Source: Acanthacorydalis orientalis
Taxonomy: Eukaryota; Arthropoda; Insecta; Megaloptera; Corydalidae
DNA length: 64,000 bases
Reading direction: 5' to 3'
Assembly: GCA_034766995.1 (NCBI GenBank)
Contig: CM068321.1
Location: forward strand, 10,239,026 to 10,303,025
Under the pieces are notes generated by a model. The model was not told the origin of the DNA and did not search any database. It saw only the letters and a list, made by a program, of their open reading frames with translations. This document shows, piece after piece, positions 1 through 14,050 of this stretch; the first letter of the stretch is position 1, and every line of letters begins with the position of its first letter. A program made the translations under genes and the position numbers.

Positions 1-859
1 TGAATAAGTTTCTTTAAACCATAATATAAATAACTTTTGTTTTTCTTCCCAAAATGAACTAAAAAATTGCTGTCTAGATATCTTAATCGTTTCGAAATTT
101 CTTATCACGTAACTCTTTTCAAATTCGAAAATAAATACAAATTGCTAAGGCCTAGATTTGGACTATACGGATGGCGGTTCGGAATTTTTGAACTGAATTT
201 ATAGATGACAGCCATTGTAACATTGTTTCTTGTGAGCACGTGCGTTGTCTTGCAAGAGAAGTACACTTTTATCCAATTTTACTCTCCCGTTTTTGTTTAC
301 TCCTGCCTTTAGTCGTTGCATTTATACTTGCGTAGTATTCTACAATAGTCGCACTCTTAGTTTTGTAATCGGTCAACAAGATACCCTTGTGTTCTAAAAA
401 AACTAGTGGTCTACATCTTTCCGGTCGATAACAACACTGTAAACGTTTTAAGGGGTGATCTGCCCTTTTTATTAGGAACTTAGAACCGCTGCTGCTGAAA
501 CAAATACTTAAATATTTACGAATTACTGATTTTTTTTATCTGCTTTTTTAGAATAAATTTACAATTATAAATATTGAATTTGTATGTTCTTATAAATTTT
601 AATATTTCTTTTTATTCAGAATGATAGAAACTGTTTTATTTTCTTTGTTAGTATTTTCTTAGTTCTGAAACGGCGCAACAAAATCAGCCCTTGTGCGGGT
701 ATATAGTTTCGTTTAACTACGAGCGAATGGTGGTAATAACTCCCGTTTCAGTGGAACAAAGCACAAGGAGAATCCGTTCGATTTACTTTGCACAGATAAA
801 CATGGCCATTGACACGCAACAACTCCGTTCCGACGTATCTTACGGCCGTAGTTGTTAAC

Positions 860-1120
860 AATCAATAGTGGCTTGTCGCGGATCCCTTCTATTCGTCGTC
901 GACTGTACGTGAGTGGCGTCGTCGCCAGTGGCACGATTGAGGGACCACGCGCTGTATGAACGAACGGCCGAATGTTCGGACGGACGTAAGGACCGACGAG
1001 GACAGGCCGTGTGTTCTGTCAATATGAGAAATATCCACGCTGACTGGTGGGTGTGTGGAACGCGTCTCTTCAGAATATTGATGGCGGTGTGGGGCGGCGG
1101 CCGTCTATGTAGATATTGAA
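860..1120. other. GC/CpG-richer patch, possible promoter or non-coding exon
   Basis: Stands out by eye from the AT-rich surroundings (many CG dinucleotides, e.g. gtcgtcgtcgactgtacg type sequence). It has a possible + strand splice donor (gac|gtaagg near 985). The short open frames on both strands have no recognisable domain. Confidence 0.3.
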
Positions 1121-1281
1121 ATCTCGGCATGTTCGCCGTGTGTTTTTCACGTAATATAACATGTTATTTGATATGGAAGCTGAGTGATGTGCGGATTCTC
1201 TTTCTTCTCTTTTTTTGTTTGTTTTGTTTGACAACATTCGGATTATTGACATGGCAATATAGGACACATATTTGTGTGCGC

Positions 1282-1312
1282 GCACACACACACACACACA
1301 TAGCAAACATAC

Positions 1313-1366
<54 letters not shown>
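1282..1366. repeat. Compound microsatellite (CA)n ... (TA)24
   Basis: (CA)n at 1282-1300 and (TA)24 at 1319-1366. It lies directly right of the GC-rich patch at 860-1120. Confidence 0.98.
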
Positions 1367-1371
<5 letters not shown>

Positions 1372-3124
1372 TGCACAGTTCATGGTTGTCCAAAAAAAAT
1401 AACAGCTACATATTTATTTTTCGTTTAGTTTCTATTTTAAAAAAGGACAAATATTATATAGAGTTAATAATTTGGCACTTTTACTTCTTTATATGCAATG
1501 CCTGTTTACTTATATGCACTGTTTACACCAACGAAGATCTAAATTTTATATTTAAATGATAGCCTCCTTCTGACAATCGATAAATTTGTCGCCTGAGAGT
1601 TCCAAGATATGTATTTGAGTGCGGTACGCAGAAGCAATTCATTTAATGCTAGCTCACATTAGCACGGATTGCATCGTTTCGCAAAAATTCGCATGGATCG
1701 CTTTCATACATTTTATATATGCCATCGCACACACTTCCGAGGCGGATCGAACCACAGCGCATTGGAATCGGTTGGTAGGCAGATTTTTGACCGATCCGCA
1801 ACGATGCAATCCGTCATAATGTGCGCTAGCCTTTATATAGCGTTTGGACAGTATAATCTACGTAATCCGTATTTTAGACACAAATGATCCTGGTCTCTAG
1901 ACGTGGACGGCAAAATCATCTTGAACAATAGTTATGTAGCACGGCACTTGGATCAGGTAGGAGAACGCATCCTTGTATTGCACCTGAGACTCTTTGACAC
2001 ATAGCTTCCCTCATCATGTTTGTATTGACTTGTAATTTGTATTCAAGGATTGAGTTATATATCTTCTACTTGATACGTATTTGTGTCAAATACAAGTTGT
2101 TAGCATCAACTTGCTTTTCGTGTCGTAGAGTGTCATTGTAAATTTGATACCACTATTAAGTCACTTTTCAGTTTTTTGTCTTATTGAAGATCTTCATGAG
2201 CTCTATACATTGTCACTGAATGTTAAGTCTAGACAATATCGTAGATTAGCAGAAGACACCGATTTTTTTTGTCATTAATCTTCTGTACTTAACATTTGTA
2301 GATACTTGTATTAATCGTAGGTGAATTTATATTTATTTGTTGTATTTTAGACAATAAATATTTGGTATTTTTTATTTAGTAGTTACTATATTTAAGCAGC
2401 TCGCATGAATGAAATAAAACAATGTAAGTACGTCAAAATTATAAACACCTGATTCGATTTTAATGAGCTTGTTCTATAAGGTAAATGATCAATGTTGAGG
2501 ATGAATCGCAGTTAAACTACTCAAAAAGTACTCTCTCTCTCTTTCTCTTTTTTTAGCAGACAAATAGAAGATATTTATTAGTGCAACAACCTGCTTTGTT
2601 CCCAAGTTAATCTTGTTACCATTTCAATCAACTACAAACAAGTAAATTGGAAATAACAAATATTTCTTTTTTTTTCTATTTGGTATGTTTGTTAAATTTG
2701 CAAAAAATACCGATTTTTCTACATTTTATTAGATTATATTTTTCTAAATAAATAATACGAATATACGTTTTTATTACAAAAATGCATTACATATATTTTC
2801 ACACCTCGTATCACAACTATAAATTGGTTTCAATGCCAGTAAATTTTATTTTACAACATATCCGAGGTTTATATAGTGGTCAATAGATAAAAGTAAAGTA
2901 GCTTGGGTATGCAATAGACAGTATAAAAAATAACTTTCGATAAGAGAAGCTTAGAGCCAAACAAGTTGAAATATCTCTGAAAGGATTAATATTATTGTCG
3001 GATAGAAAATATTGCTAGTGGCGGTAATTAACTTAAATCGAACTTTTTTTTGCTAAGAATGTATTTTATTATGATTAACTAGTATTTTTATACTTTTCTA
3101 TAAGAAAGCGTAGATATGTATCGT

Positions 3125-3150
3125 TATATATATATATATATATATATATA
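3125..3150. repeat. (TA)13 microsatellite
   Basis: Uninterrupted TA dinucleotides. Confidence 0.98.
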
Positions 3151-4463
3151 ATGTATATATGACATGATATGATGTAGAGATTATGTGCGTATGGGTTTTA
3201 TAGGAGACAAAGATCGGAATGGTGTTTGTGTAACTAATTTAATGTCGAACAGTAACGACTATCATTAAAACCAGATAATATTTTATGCATGCATCCACCG
3301 ACTTTATTACGCTAACAAGTGGCATTCACAGAGACGTTAATAATTCCATATAATTATGAGGCGTCACTGGTTGATTTTATATAACGAACGAACGGCAATG
3401 TACAGAGGCCGACAACAGAGGTCTGTGTCTCTGTGTGTGTAGGCCGGACCTCCTCCGTGTTCGTTTATGTGTCTGTGTCTGGCAATGAACGAGAACCCGT
3501 GTGTTTGCAGTTGGCTTCGCGGCAATTGAAAGGAACTAATCTGTGCACTTCAAAGCGGTGACCAGATAACAGGACGAAGAGATTTTATTTTATTTTTTTT
3601 CATTTAAATAAATTCAACATGTACGTTCGATAAATAAGTATAAAAATACGGTCGAAAAAAAACGCATTCCATTTAATTAAATTCCCTTCATGTCTCTGTG
3701 CGCTCTTTTCACACATTTATTTGTGAAACTATATATCCCATTTTCCTCTATTTAGAAAATACAACTTATTTTTGTTGTTAATGAAGTATTTTGATACCTT
3801 TTTCTAATAATTTTACACTCTTTTTCAATAATAATGATTTCAAATTTAAACTCTTTCATTGAGAAAGTAATTGACTCCGATTTTATTCAATTTCGATTAT
3901 AAAATTATTATAAAAGAGAATTTAAACATCTTACCAAATAATTATCACTTTCAATTTCCAATAATGTATTTTAATTTCTATATTTACTAATAACACAAAT
4001 CGTAGAAAGCGAAATCAGTTTCGCCTTGAAGTCAAATGGTAATGAGGCTACGATTAGTCATCTATTTTATATATGCGACCTTAACACGTGACAAAGTAAA
4101 AACTAATGGATAAGCTTCATGATTACTATTGACAGATTTAGTAAAGTCGTTTGAACTAATTTTGAAAATCAACATCGATCTAATTTGACAGTCAAGGTTT
4201 ATAAAACCGCAATAAGCCTCATTGCATTGGAAACAAACACCAGACCTGCCGGTCTGATTATTTATGCGGGTTTAGTGCTATTTGTTTCTTATGATAATTT
4301 ATTACTCGAATTTTATTTAAATTGTCTATTCAATGCAAAAACTTTTTATCTTATACTATTTATTCAAGAGTCTAATATTGTATCGTATGATATATAACTT
4401 TTCTCGTATAGTAAAAAATCTTGTTCCAACATTGCAAATAAAATTCTAATATTCTTTTATAAG

Positions 4464-4466
<3 letters not shown>

Positions 4467-4516
<50 letters not shown>
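4467..4516. repeat. (TA)25 microsatellite
   Basis: Uninterrupted TA dinucleotides. Confidence 0.98.
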
Positions 4517-4517
<1 letters not shown>

Positions 4518-4779
4518 CACAGAACTGATATTCATAAGAATTTTAAATTGATTAATAAATAAATAATGTAAAAATGCTGTGTAATAGGTTTTAATTAGTA
4601 ATAATGTGTAGTATGTAGACAATTAATTAATAATAATAGATAAGTACTATTCAATAAATAGTTTTAGTTGTTTATTTTTTTAATTACTGTATGTTAAAAA
4701 TATTAGAAATTAACTTATCAACTATTGAGTTTAATTTTAAATTCGTGGTTTAAAGTTTTTAAAAGAGGTGTTTCATGTA

Positions 4780-5105
4780 GATGAATAAATAAGTTAATAG
4801 ACTGAATATTTAATGAATAAACAAATAGACGAATAGATAATGAGTATTAACTGAAATATATGGATGAACAGAGAGGAATATTATTTGGTAAACAATTGAA
4901 TAAGTTGACTTGTGTAAATAGGCTCAAGGGTAAATCATTTGATGAGTAAATTTATAGGTTTATAAATAGAAATATGATTATACGAGTAGATAAGGACACT
5001 AGTAAATAGGTAGAAGGATTAAAGGATGTAGAGGTTAATAAGTGGACGGAATTGGAAATAAACTATATTTATAGATGATTGAATGGGTAGATGGATAAAA
5101 TATAG
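4780..5105. repeat. Degenerate GAATA/GATAAAT-type repeat region
   Basis: About 320 bases are dominated by loosely repeated units such as gatgaataaataagttaata, gacgaatagataatgag and gggtagatggataaa. It looks like an old, mutated microsatellite array. Confidence 0.5.
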
Positions 5106-5644
5106 AACAGAATATACATAATGCGGGCCAACAGTTTCTGACCTTGCATAAAAAAAGGAATTGTAAAAATATTTTTTCATTTTTAAATATAGTTTTCCGT
5201 TATTTAAGCATATTCATCATATCTTAATTATGAATGATTTTTTTGGAGTTTTAGGACTTGTCGATAACTTAAACATTAATTATAAAAAGAGCTTCAAAAT
5301 TATTATAAAACTAATCTGTACCATTATAAACTAATTAAATTTTAAGGATGGAAAACTGGTTATTACATTTCTGTTTCTGTGGTCTGAATCGTTTATATTT
5401 ATAAGATATTGTATAAAATTGTTTTTCAAACTGTACTGAACTTTGTTCTTAACAATGATTTGAATATTATTTTAAAAAAATATCTTTATTACATTTGCAG
5501 CCAGTTTTATTTTGTATCAAATTTCCATTATCCATTTTTTAAAAAACTGGCAATATAAAAATTGAATTGTGAATTAAATATTAGAACCTAATAAATATCT
5601 TTAATGTTCTAAGTTTTACAGAATAAAACTGAAAGTATATTTCG

Positions 5645-5666
5645 TATATATATATATATATATATA
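5645..5666. repeat. (TA)11 microsatellite
   Basis: Uninterrupted TA dinucleotides, just left of a GC-richer patch (5880-6200). Confidence 0.98.
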
Positions 5667-6802
5667 AAGTCAAACTTGACTCGACATGTTTATCGTCACT
5701 AGCGACCATCTTTTTTTAAACGCAACTTTTGTGTACTTTATTTTTATTGTAAGCACATGGTTGCCTCTTGACATAGAAATCCGATCTTTGTTCGACGCCG
5801 ATCTATTATCGAAATACTTCGATAAGGCGATGAATTGTTTTCATTTCGTCGACGAAGATAACGCACGAAGCTCTCCTGTTTCTCCGTTTTAACGTTCAAT
5901 AGGCGAACGTACGAACGCGCATCGTATCAAAACACCATTACCGCAGCTACTACATACAGGGGACACATGTAAAACACATTTTGTTATTTGTACAGTTACG
6001 AAAATAGTCGTTTCTCATTAAACACAGAAACTCGATACGTAAACGTTCACCGAAGTAACTATAAAAAGTATTTTCGACGGTCTTACTTATTTTTCACTTA
6101 AATCTGTTTATTTAAATTTCTGTATGTAATCCTAACGGCGCGGGGTCGGATCCAAGGTAGTTAAGACGGCGTCTTCGTCTGTCCTCTCTCACGGCCGTAC
6201 CGATATAAATTCAGTCTTGTTGTGCTAGCTGTATATAAATATATATAAACTACACTTGTACACACATATACAAATAACATTTACACATATATTTCACATT
6301 TACACACATTCTCTCTCTATAAATACAATTAAAAGAAGTGATGTGATTCGTCGTACTGTTTTGTTTATTATAAAGGAGTTCAAAAAAAGCCCCTGTACAG
6401 ACATAACAGAAATAGAGTGATATTAATAAGGTATGAAACGAATTTCAGTTCACAACAGTTTATGATTTGGAAAATGGTAAAATTAATATCAAAGAATTAT
6501 TACTGTATATAACCTTTTTAATTTCATGGTACAGTTTTACAGTTTTTACAGTTTAATTTCATAGTACGAAATTCGCTTTTACACATGTGCTTTTCTCTCA
6601 CTTCGTGAACCATACGATTTATAATTAGAAATGTAAAGAAAGATTCTTTTTAAACAGTTAAAATTTTCAGTACTTACAAGTTTTGAGGATGAATAGCAAC
6701 GTTGTTGAAATGCGCAAAGGCAGCAATCAAAAACGATTAATAAATCATTTATCGAGGCCTTTTTCTGATTTGTTGGATGAGAAAAAAATTATTTATAAGT
6801 TA

Positions 6803-7341
6803 TTAGATTGATAGAAAAATAATTGAGATTTATGATCTTCAAATTCGTATACATTTTTTAATTTATGTGGTTTTAAGTGGTCTAGAATTGTTGGATAACT
6901 AACTTTTATAGAAGCTCTTGAATGATTTTGCGTGGTTCTAATTCAACGAACGTCTTCAGTTGGTCGTTATAAATCAAAGAAGGACGTCCGCAAACTTCTT
7001 CATTTTCAAGGTTCTCGTCCCCAGCACGAAATTTTTGGAACCACTATTGCATTGTACGTTCCTTAACACTACTCACACCAAAACTATCGTTTAGTTTACG
7101 AGCAGTTTCTGTTGCTTTACCATTCGTTTTGAATTCATAAAAAAATGCTCTTATTTGCTTATTTTCCATCTTCAATTCAATAGCTCAATTTGAAGCAAAA
7201 TTAATAATATAACTAAAGTCGATTTTACCAAAATACAGACCGGAAATGAACTTTAAAATGATATTAACATGAGCATGATGAAATGACATTTTCATTGAAA
7301 AAATAAGGTCAGAAGCCGGAATTATTTTCCTACCAATCTAA
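6803..7341 (-). mobile_element. Non-autonomous mariner, internally deleted, with both inverted repeats
   Basis: Flanked by TA on both sides. The ends are inverted repeats of about 26 bp (TTAGATTGATAGAAAAATAA at the left; the complement of TTAGATTGGTAGGAAAATAA at the right). On the - strand it encodes only the N-terminal, DNA-binding third of an irritans-type mariner transposase (starting MENKQIRAFFYEF, with TARKLNDSFGVSSVKERT, then CGRPSLIYNDQLK), with one in-frame stop, and then jumps straight to the 3' end. The catalytic core is absent. Confidence 0.85.
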
Positions 7342-8035
7342 TATAAATTTAAATTCTTTAAAATGTTTTATTTGAAATTTTTCAAATTTAACAGCTATTC
7401 AAATGTATTTAAATACTTGTCATCTTCAGAAGTGAGTATTTAATAACCCTGACGATACATTTTTCACGTAATGTGAACGTGACGGATGGAATTTCTCATT
7501 TATCTTGATGATTCATTTTGAAAACCGTTTTGAAACACATTAAACTTGAGATAAGTAAAATTTGAGTTGCTTTATACGTTTTTATGTTCTAGTCATTATT
7601 ACTTTCATTTTCAATCATTGTTTAAAAACATGAATTTTCAGTCGATTGTTTGGTTAATAAACAAGTGATATATGAGATGTAGTGATCTCAAAAAACTGAA
7701 ATGTTTTATACAATAATCTTATATATCTGTAGATGTAACAATGTTGTAGAATTATGTGACTGATAATGAGAAATATTATTTTATCCCTAATTATACACAA
7801 TTATTTATATGAAAATATTAAAAGAAAATTTCAGAGTTCTATTTAAAGTGTACTACTAAAAATACTATTTAAGAATATAATGAGAAAAATTTTATAAAAT
7901 AATATTTATTTATTCGGAAATATAATATATATAAAACAAAAAGGTAAAAAAAAAAACTTAAAATTCTGCTTTTCAAATGATGTATTTATTTACATGTATT
8001 GACTTAACTTAATCGTCAGTGTCAAATTACTTAAA

Positions 8036-8125
8036 GTTACCTTTTGTGTAATAAGTGGAAGTCAGTTAGTGCCAGATCTGGGAACATACAAAGGTGTTTC
8101 TTTGCAAAACGTTTCAACAACTCTT
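8036..8125 (-). pseudogene. Possible mariner transposase scrap near the third catalytic Asp
   Basis: On the - strand a frame reads KRFAKKHLCMFPDLALTDFH. It is similar to the PDLAPSDFHLF motif of mariner, with the Asp kept. The match is short and there is no other support. Confidence 0.3.
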
Positions 8126-8699
8126 CATACTGTCGTTGATAACAACATTTTACAGAAAATATTTAAGTTTAAATGATAATGTTTTCAATAAATATTTTTA
8201 AAACTATTTTAAATTTAACAACAGACTGGGAGTTACTTTTATAACATGATTTCGCTCAACAATCACATTATCAATTCAAATAAATATTTCCCAGATTGAT
8301 TCTAGGTAAAAAATAATATTTACTGATTAACAGTACACCTTTTTGAGATAAGGTCGTTTTTTTTTTGAAATTTGAGATATATTTGTGTAGTTATCTGACT
8401 TTATTTTCAAATTAAGATTGGTTCTAGTTTACTGAAAAAACTTGTTAAAAAGTGAACAATCTGTCGTCATATATTTGTACACATCTTTGTGTTTACAAGC
8501 TTTTTTGAGTCACTGTATGTTACATTATTTAAGACTATATTCTTTAGACAGAACGACTCGTTGTATAAAGAAAGCGCACGTGGCGGCCACATCGTTTTAT
8601 TTTTAAAAAGAACAAATGTTCGTAAGAAACAAGAGCACTGTTATTTTTACTAGTGTGTGTGTATGTGTATTCACTCAATTTATTCGTTAAGAGAAAAAT

Positions 8700-8747
8700 A
8701 ATGGAGATAGAGAAACAGACAGACAGATAGATAGATGGATGGATGGC
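8700..8747. repeat. GACA/GATA/GATG tetranucleotide repeat
   Basis: agacagacagatagatagat then ggatggatgg, a compound microsatellite at the edge of a GC-richer patch (8550-8970). Confidence 0.85.
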
Positions 8748-9820
8748 GTCCGTTCATTTCTGAGCGTCGTTCGATTTCCAGTATAAAGAGCTTTGTGCAT
8801 CTATCTGTTGATGTGTGTGCTGAGTGTACGGACCGCGACGACCTATTTCCTTGATCCCGTCGACGACGACACAAAAGACTCTTTCGGCGACGTCTTACGC
8901 TTTTTTTAATTAGCGTTCGGTATCATTTTTTCCCTACCGTCTTCCTTTGACTCGCTGTTTAATCAGTGTACGACAGGTCGACTGTTAAAATGAAGTGGAA
9001 TAAAAAATATCTCTTATTTGAGGTACAAACGACTCGACGAATTATTCGTCTCGATTTTAATGTGACTTGATATGTGTTCTTATTTTTTTCTGTTTGAATA
9101 ATCAAAGTTCATGCTCCTTTATTATATTCTTTTTTATATTTCTTTTTCGTATGATAAGATTTTAGAGATTTCAGAATATATATATTCATTTATTTTCGTG
9201 ATTAAAGAATGAAATGACGATAGGGAAAAATTAAATTTGTTACTCTTTTGGTAATTAGATAATTTAATTATATAACATGTATGGCGATTAATTTTTAAAA
9301 TTGTCAAGTGTAATATTTTCTGTTTTCTTCTACGCATATCTTTGTAATTTAGAAACGTGACTATTTTTGTAAATAGAACAGTTGAATAATTTCTTTTTCA
9401 CGAATGTATTCTTATTCCCTACTCAAACATAATGTGTAAATATGTATTTTTATTACCTGCTGTAAAAAAATTAAAAACATTTCACATTTAGTTGGTATAA
9501 GTAGTAGAACTACTTGTAATAAAGTATTAAAAATTTAAAGTATTTTTTTTTTGCAAATAATGTTTGTTATTAAAATTATTGATTTTTTTCCCTATTAGCT
9601 ACAGTAAATAACTACAGTATTTCTTTGAATTAAAAATTCCACTCCTGTAAATTCGTCGTTAATTTTTTTTTTAAAAAATCAATACATAATTATGATAATA
9701 ATAATATTGTTTTACTTAATTTTTATGCGCAGCAACGGTTTGCAAGTACTACTGTACTTTTTGTATCTCTCTATAACTAAAAATTGTTCCTCCACCGCTG
9801 TGTGTGAATTTTATTCGTAC

Positions 9821-9905
9821 TCTGATTGATTGGTATTAGTCACGTTGTCTGTGTTGTGATTGGTTGATATCAGTTACATAGCTTGTATTATGATTGGTTA
9901 CTATG
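9821..9905. repeat. Three spaced TGATTGG(T) motifs (inverted CCAAT boxes)
   Basis: ATTGG cores at 9829, 9859 and 9893, spaced 30 and 34 bases, in a degenerate repeat (gattggtattagtcacgttg / gattggttgatatcagttac / gattggttactatgaattgc). It could be an NF-Y-type binding cluster or just a decayed minisatellite. Confidence 0.5.
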
Positions 9906-10302
9906 AATTGCGTGATTGAATTATCTTCACTGTGATTAATGTCTTCAATCTGATATTATTTATTATGTAATTTTAAACTTTTCAAATAAAAAAATATGAT
10001 TTACATATTATGCGTATTATTTGTATGTGTTATGTTTTAATTTTTGTTATATGTTGGGAAGGGGGGTGCACAAACGTTATCGAACGAGAAACGATCCCCC
10101 TCCGGGAAGGGTCAGCGAGTAGAGGGTGGAATCTTCTAGTAATAATTATAATAATAATTCTAAATACACAAGTGTAAGATACCTAATTGGATTGCAGAAG
10201 ATTCAATTAAAAACAAAGATTTATATTTTACAGACTGCTCAATATTTTCTTAAAGAATATCAATGAAGAAGTCGAAAGTATTATTAAAAGAAATCATTTT
10301 AA

Positions 10303-10303
<1 letters not shown>

Positions 10304-10362
<59 letters not shown>
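10304..10362. repeat. (TA)29 microsatellite
   Basis: Uninterrupted TA dinucleotides, followed by a ctgtctgt run. Confidence 0.98.
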
Positions 10363-10364
<2 letters not shown>

Positions 10365-10475
10365 GTCTGTTTGGAATAATGAACATTCATCAAACATGTT
10401 TTATTTTCAGTAAATAATCATTCATTTCCATGAAATTAATTTATTATACTTATTGTTTCTTACACTACATATTTC

Positions 10476-10493
10476 GATGACGATATTGTCATC
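10476..10493. repeat. Small inverted repeat with CTGAAGATGAC motif
   Basis: GATGAC and GTCATC flank a 6-base centre. The complement reads CTGAAGATGACAATATCGTC, a sequence type often seen near ends of retroelements such as Penelope-like ones. A 59-bp (TA)n tract lies 110 bp to the left. Fragment only. Confidence 0.4.
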
Positions 10494-11942
10494 TTCAGAT
10501 CACTTACGTACAAAGAAATATTTTTAAAAAATAAAATTTTCTGTAGCTTGGTGCTCTGATGACGATGTTACATCTCCATATAAATAGGCAGGAGCATAAT
10601 CAAAAATGATTAATAATTAACACGATGAAAATTAATAATAAAACAATTTTGAGCAGGAATAGTTTTTTTTTTTTGTTGGTGGGGTAAGAAAGTAATTAAT
10701 TTGTGACAGTGAATTTATTAGCCACATTTCCAGAATTTGTACAACGGCTCAATGCAATTTAAATAATTAAACCAATTAAGTTCTAGTTTAGTGTAATTAA
10801 AATAGAAAACTAAATTGTTAATTGATGAAATTAAAAGAAAATGAAATTTAATTAACTCACATAACTAAAAAGCTGAACCATGTGGTCTGTAGCTACATAA
10901 AACACATGTACTCGACTGATTCTTGTCATCCTGAAATGACGAGATAAAGAGAAGTCAAGTAAAATTATACTGATTCGAATACGCACTAGAAATTTGAAAC
11001 CGTGTCCGTTCTGTGTACTTTCGTGAATCATTCGATGCATAGTCATACAGTCATACAATTTTAGTATTATTAAAATGCTGAATGCATGTCGACGGTCGTC
11101 GTCGATGAAACCGCAACGTACTGTAAACGATGACGAGTAACATACAATATAATTATTTCAAAAATAAAATAGCACTCGGTTTAATTTAAACCGAATGGCC
11201 TGATTTAAGACCATCTGTCGCGCTTGTATATGAAGACACAGGAAGCGCTTATTTTGTAAACGCCCGGTCAAATCGCATGCGGAAAGACGGTATGTCCATC
11301 GTCGAATGTGCGTATGCTCGGGCGTGTGCGGTCATATAAATTCTTTGACACGGTCAAACGATCACGTAAATGAATCATCAATCAAGCGGATAGTGCACCA
11401 TGACGCCACGGATATTTTTATATATATTGTCAACTGAAGGATGATGTCAATAGCCTATCGTCTGCGTGAGGGGTCGTCATCAGAGCAGTATGGCTCCATA
11501 TTGTTTACAAACATTTTTCTTGTAGTGTAAGATGAAAAATATTTATACACAGATGCTCTAAAAGTCAGATTTTCTTTGTATAATAGAACTTGATTCATTT
11601 TACCAGGGCTTAGATTGTCTGCAGTACAAGAGCATGTTTATATTTTTTAAAGATTGTACAAAACTTAGGTAGAGTTTACATTCAAAACTAATTAATTATA
11701 GGTCAAGAATAGATAGTACTTTAGTAAATAATATCTACTCTGTTTTATTATTGATTGTTATTCAATAGTGCTTATACAGTTTTTTGTAATTGTACATAAT
11801 GATGAAACTAGACTATTATTTAATTTTAAGTAGGTCCTTTAATATGTTATATATTTGTACATTTTTTGCCTGTGTATTCATTACCTGTAAATTGTTTAAT
11901 AAGATCGCATTGAAAAGTAAATTTCAGCCAAATATTGTTCAA

Positions 11943-11944
11943 TA

Positions 11945-12021
<77 letters not shown>
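11943..12021. repeat. Interrupted (TA)n microsatellite
   Basis: Two long TA blocks separated by a ttaaaaat-type spacer that recurs after the second block. Confidence 0.97.
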
Positions 12022-12026
<5 letters not shown>

Positions 12027-14020
12027 TATATAAATATATTTGATATACTTTTTATTTCAAATTGTAATAGAAAGTGTATTTTCATTAATTGGAAATCAAT
12101 GGATAATATGAGAAAATAAAAGTAAAATATGTGAACAGTATATTACTTATTGCTCTTGCAATATGATAATCCGATGTGAAAAATTGTATAATTATTTAAT
12201 TTGTAATTCAAAATTTAAAAAAAATCATCATAGATTTTTTTAACTTCAGAAGCAAATGAATAGCATATTTAGTTTGGTATTCAGTGGAGATTGTTGCATA
12301 TTCTCTAATAAAAGATAAAAAAATATACTCGTGTTTTAAAGAAATATATTCCTACACTTCTCTGCAAAAATAATTATTTCTTTTTTGTATTTTCTCTTAG
12401 ATTTTTGGTTATTTATTAGATTCTTTAATCGTTTTTATTTAGTTTTTAGAAAAGTATTCTTTTTATTTTCATAATAAATTGTGGATTATCTTTTTTTTAG
12501 TTTCTTCGTATATTTTATTTTTCTTCATATGAACATATCTTTCTCCAATAATGTAAAAATATATGTTTTTCAGTTTCAATTAATGAAGTATTTTTTATAT
12601 GAATGTGTTTTTATTTTCTGATAATTTTCGTTTTTTGAATTGTATGAGTTTTTATTTTCCACTACGAGTACATATAGGGGCGAGTGCCATTTGTAGATAG
12701 ATATTAGATTACAACCTGAAGATGGAGCAAGTACTGCAACAAGTAGCAGAAAGCAGGAACTTCAGTGATCTTAGAGGACAAAAACCACCAGTACTAATAC
12801 ATCAGCAGGATCACTAGTATAATAACTACAGTTATAATGTTAATAGGCTCTATTTATTTTTACCTTAAATATCATTTTATACCGGACTAAATATTACATT
12901 CTATTTTTCTACATCTCCTTTTATAACTATAATGTTGGTATTCATATAAACATTTTATTACGAAAAAGTTTAACTTATCTTTTTTGACTCAATCTAGGGT
13001 TCTCTTTCCCCTGCTCGTTGTTTCGCTCCTCCCTAACAAATAACATAAATTAAAAATTATACACACAAATAATCCGCGTAAAATGTAAGTCTTAAAAAAG
13101 GTCTTTGAAATTTCCTTTAAATATAGTTAGATTAAATTAAACAGAAGACAGTTGCAGTAAATTAATTTATTTAAAACAATAATCAATCCTTAATAAGAAT
13201 ATTTTAAAAGCTTATTTTTGCGAAGAACTTTTCCTTTACTAGATATTTTATTATCTAACCTATTATTCCGTTTTTTCCAAGAAGCAATATTTTATAAATA
13301 GCAGATTTCACTTGTACTTGAAACTTTTACAGGTTAATTAATGCCAGTTTATTATTAGTATACTTTTTACAACAATTTTGGTTTTGAAATTTATGCTTAT
13401 ATTTATTTTAATTAATGAAAAAAGAAAGGATGTGCCTTAATTAACCCATCCTAACCCGAATAGAATATTAAATGATCTAAATGCACATGAAATAAATGAA
13501 AACTTTTCTTTTTTAAACTAACCTCATCCGCGTTTTTTTAATATTTTACGGACACTAATGAGTTTTAAATCCTTGTTTCATATAAAACCTACAACGTTTT
13601 TTACATATGTTACATATTGTACGTTTAGAATTACAATAGATACAGATTCGTTTCATTACTTTAAACTAGTGGCTTGTTATTAAGAGTGTGTAATATGATT
13701 ACTGAGTAAGTTTTTATTGATTTTAAGTTACATATTTCTGTCATTTGTAAATTAACTTAAAAACGTTTTTGTCTGATTAAAAAGGACCAGAATTTTAATG
13801 TTTTAATTAAATATAAGTACAATGTAATTTATATTAAACTTCACTTATTCTTCTTATAATAACATTATGTTCCATTAAGTATTTACTGTATTTACAAAAA
13901 TAAATTCTTTTGAAATTATACATTAAAAATATATATTTTTAATTATTAATACAGATTGTCGATTAAATCGTTGATTATAAAAACACTTCATGTAATAATA
14001 TAAACTTCTATATATTCATT

Positions 14021-14050
14021 AGAGAGAGAGAGAAAGAGAGAGAGAGAGAG
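14021..14050. repeat. (GA)n microsatellite
   Basis: AG dinucleotides with one A interruption. Confidence 0.97.

Larger units (their letters stand above)
1..6802. other. Gene-free AT-rich stretch
   Basis: Apart from the microsatellites and GC-richer patches (860-1120, 3380-3560, 5880-6200), nothing recognisable. Open frames are short and without domains. Confidence 0.6.

Noticed and set aside
4860..5110. Possible SINE or satellite
   Set aside because: Only loosely repeated GATA/GAATA words; no polymerase III boxes or clear unit length.
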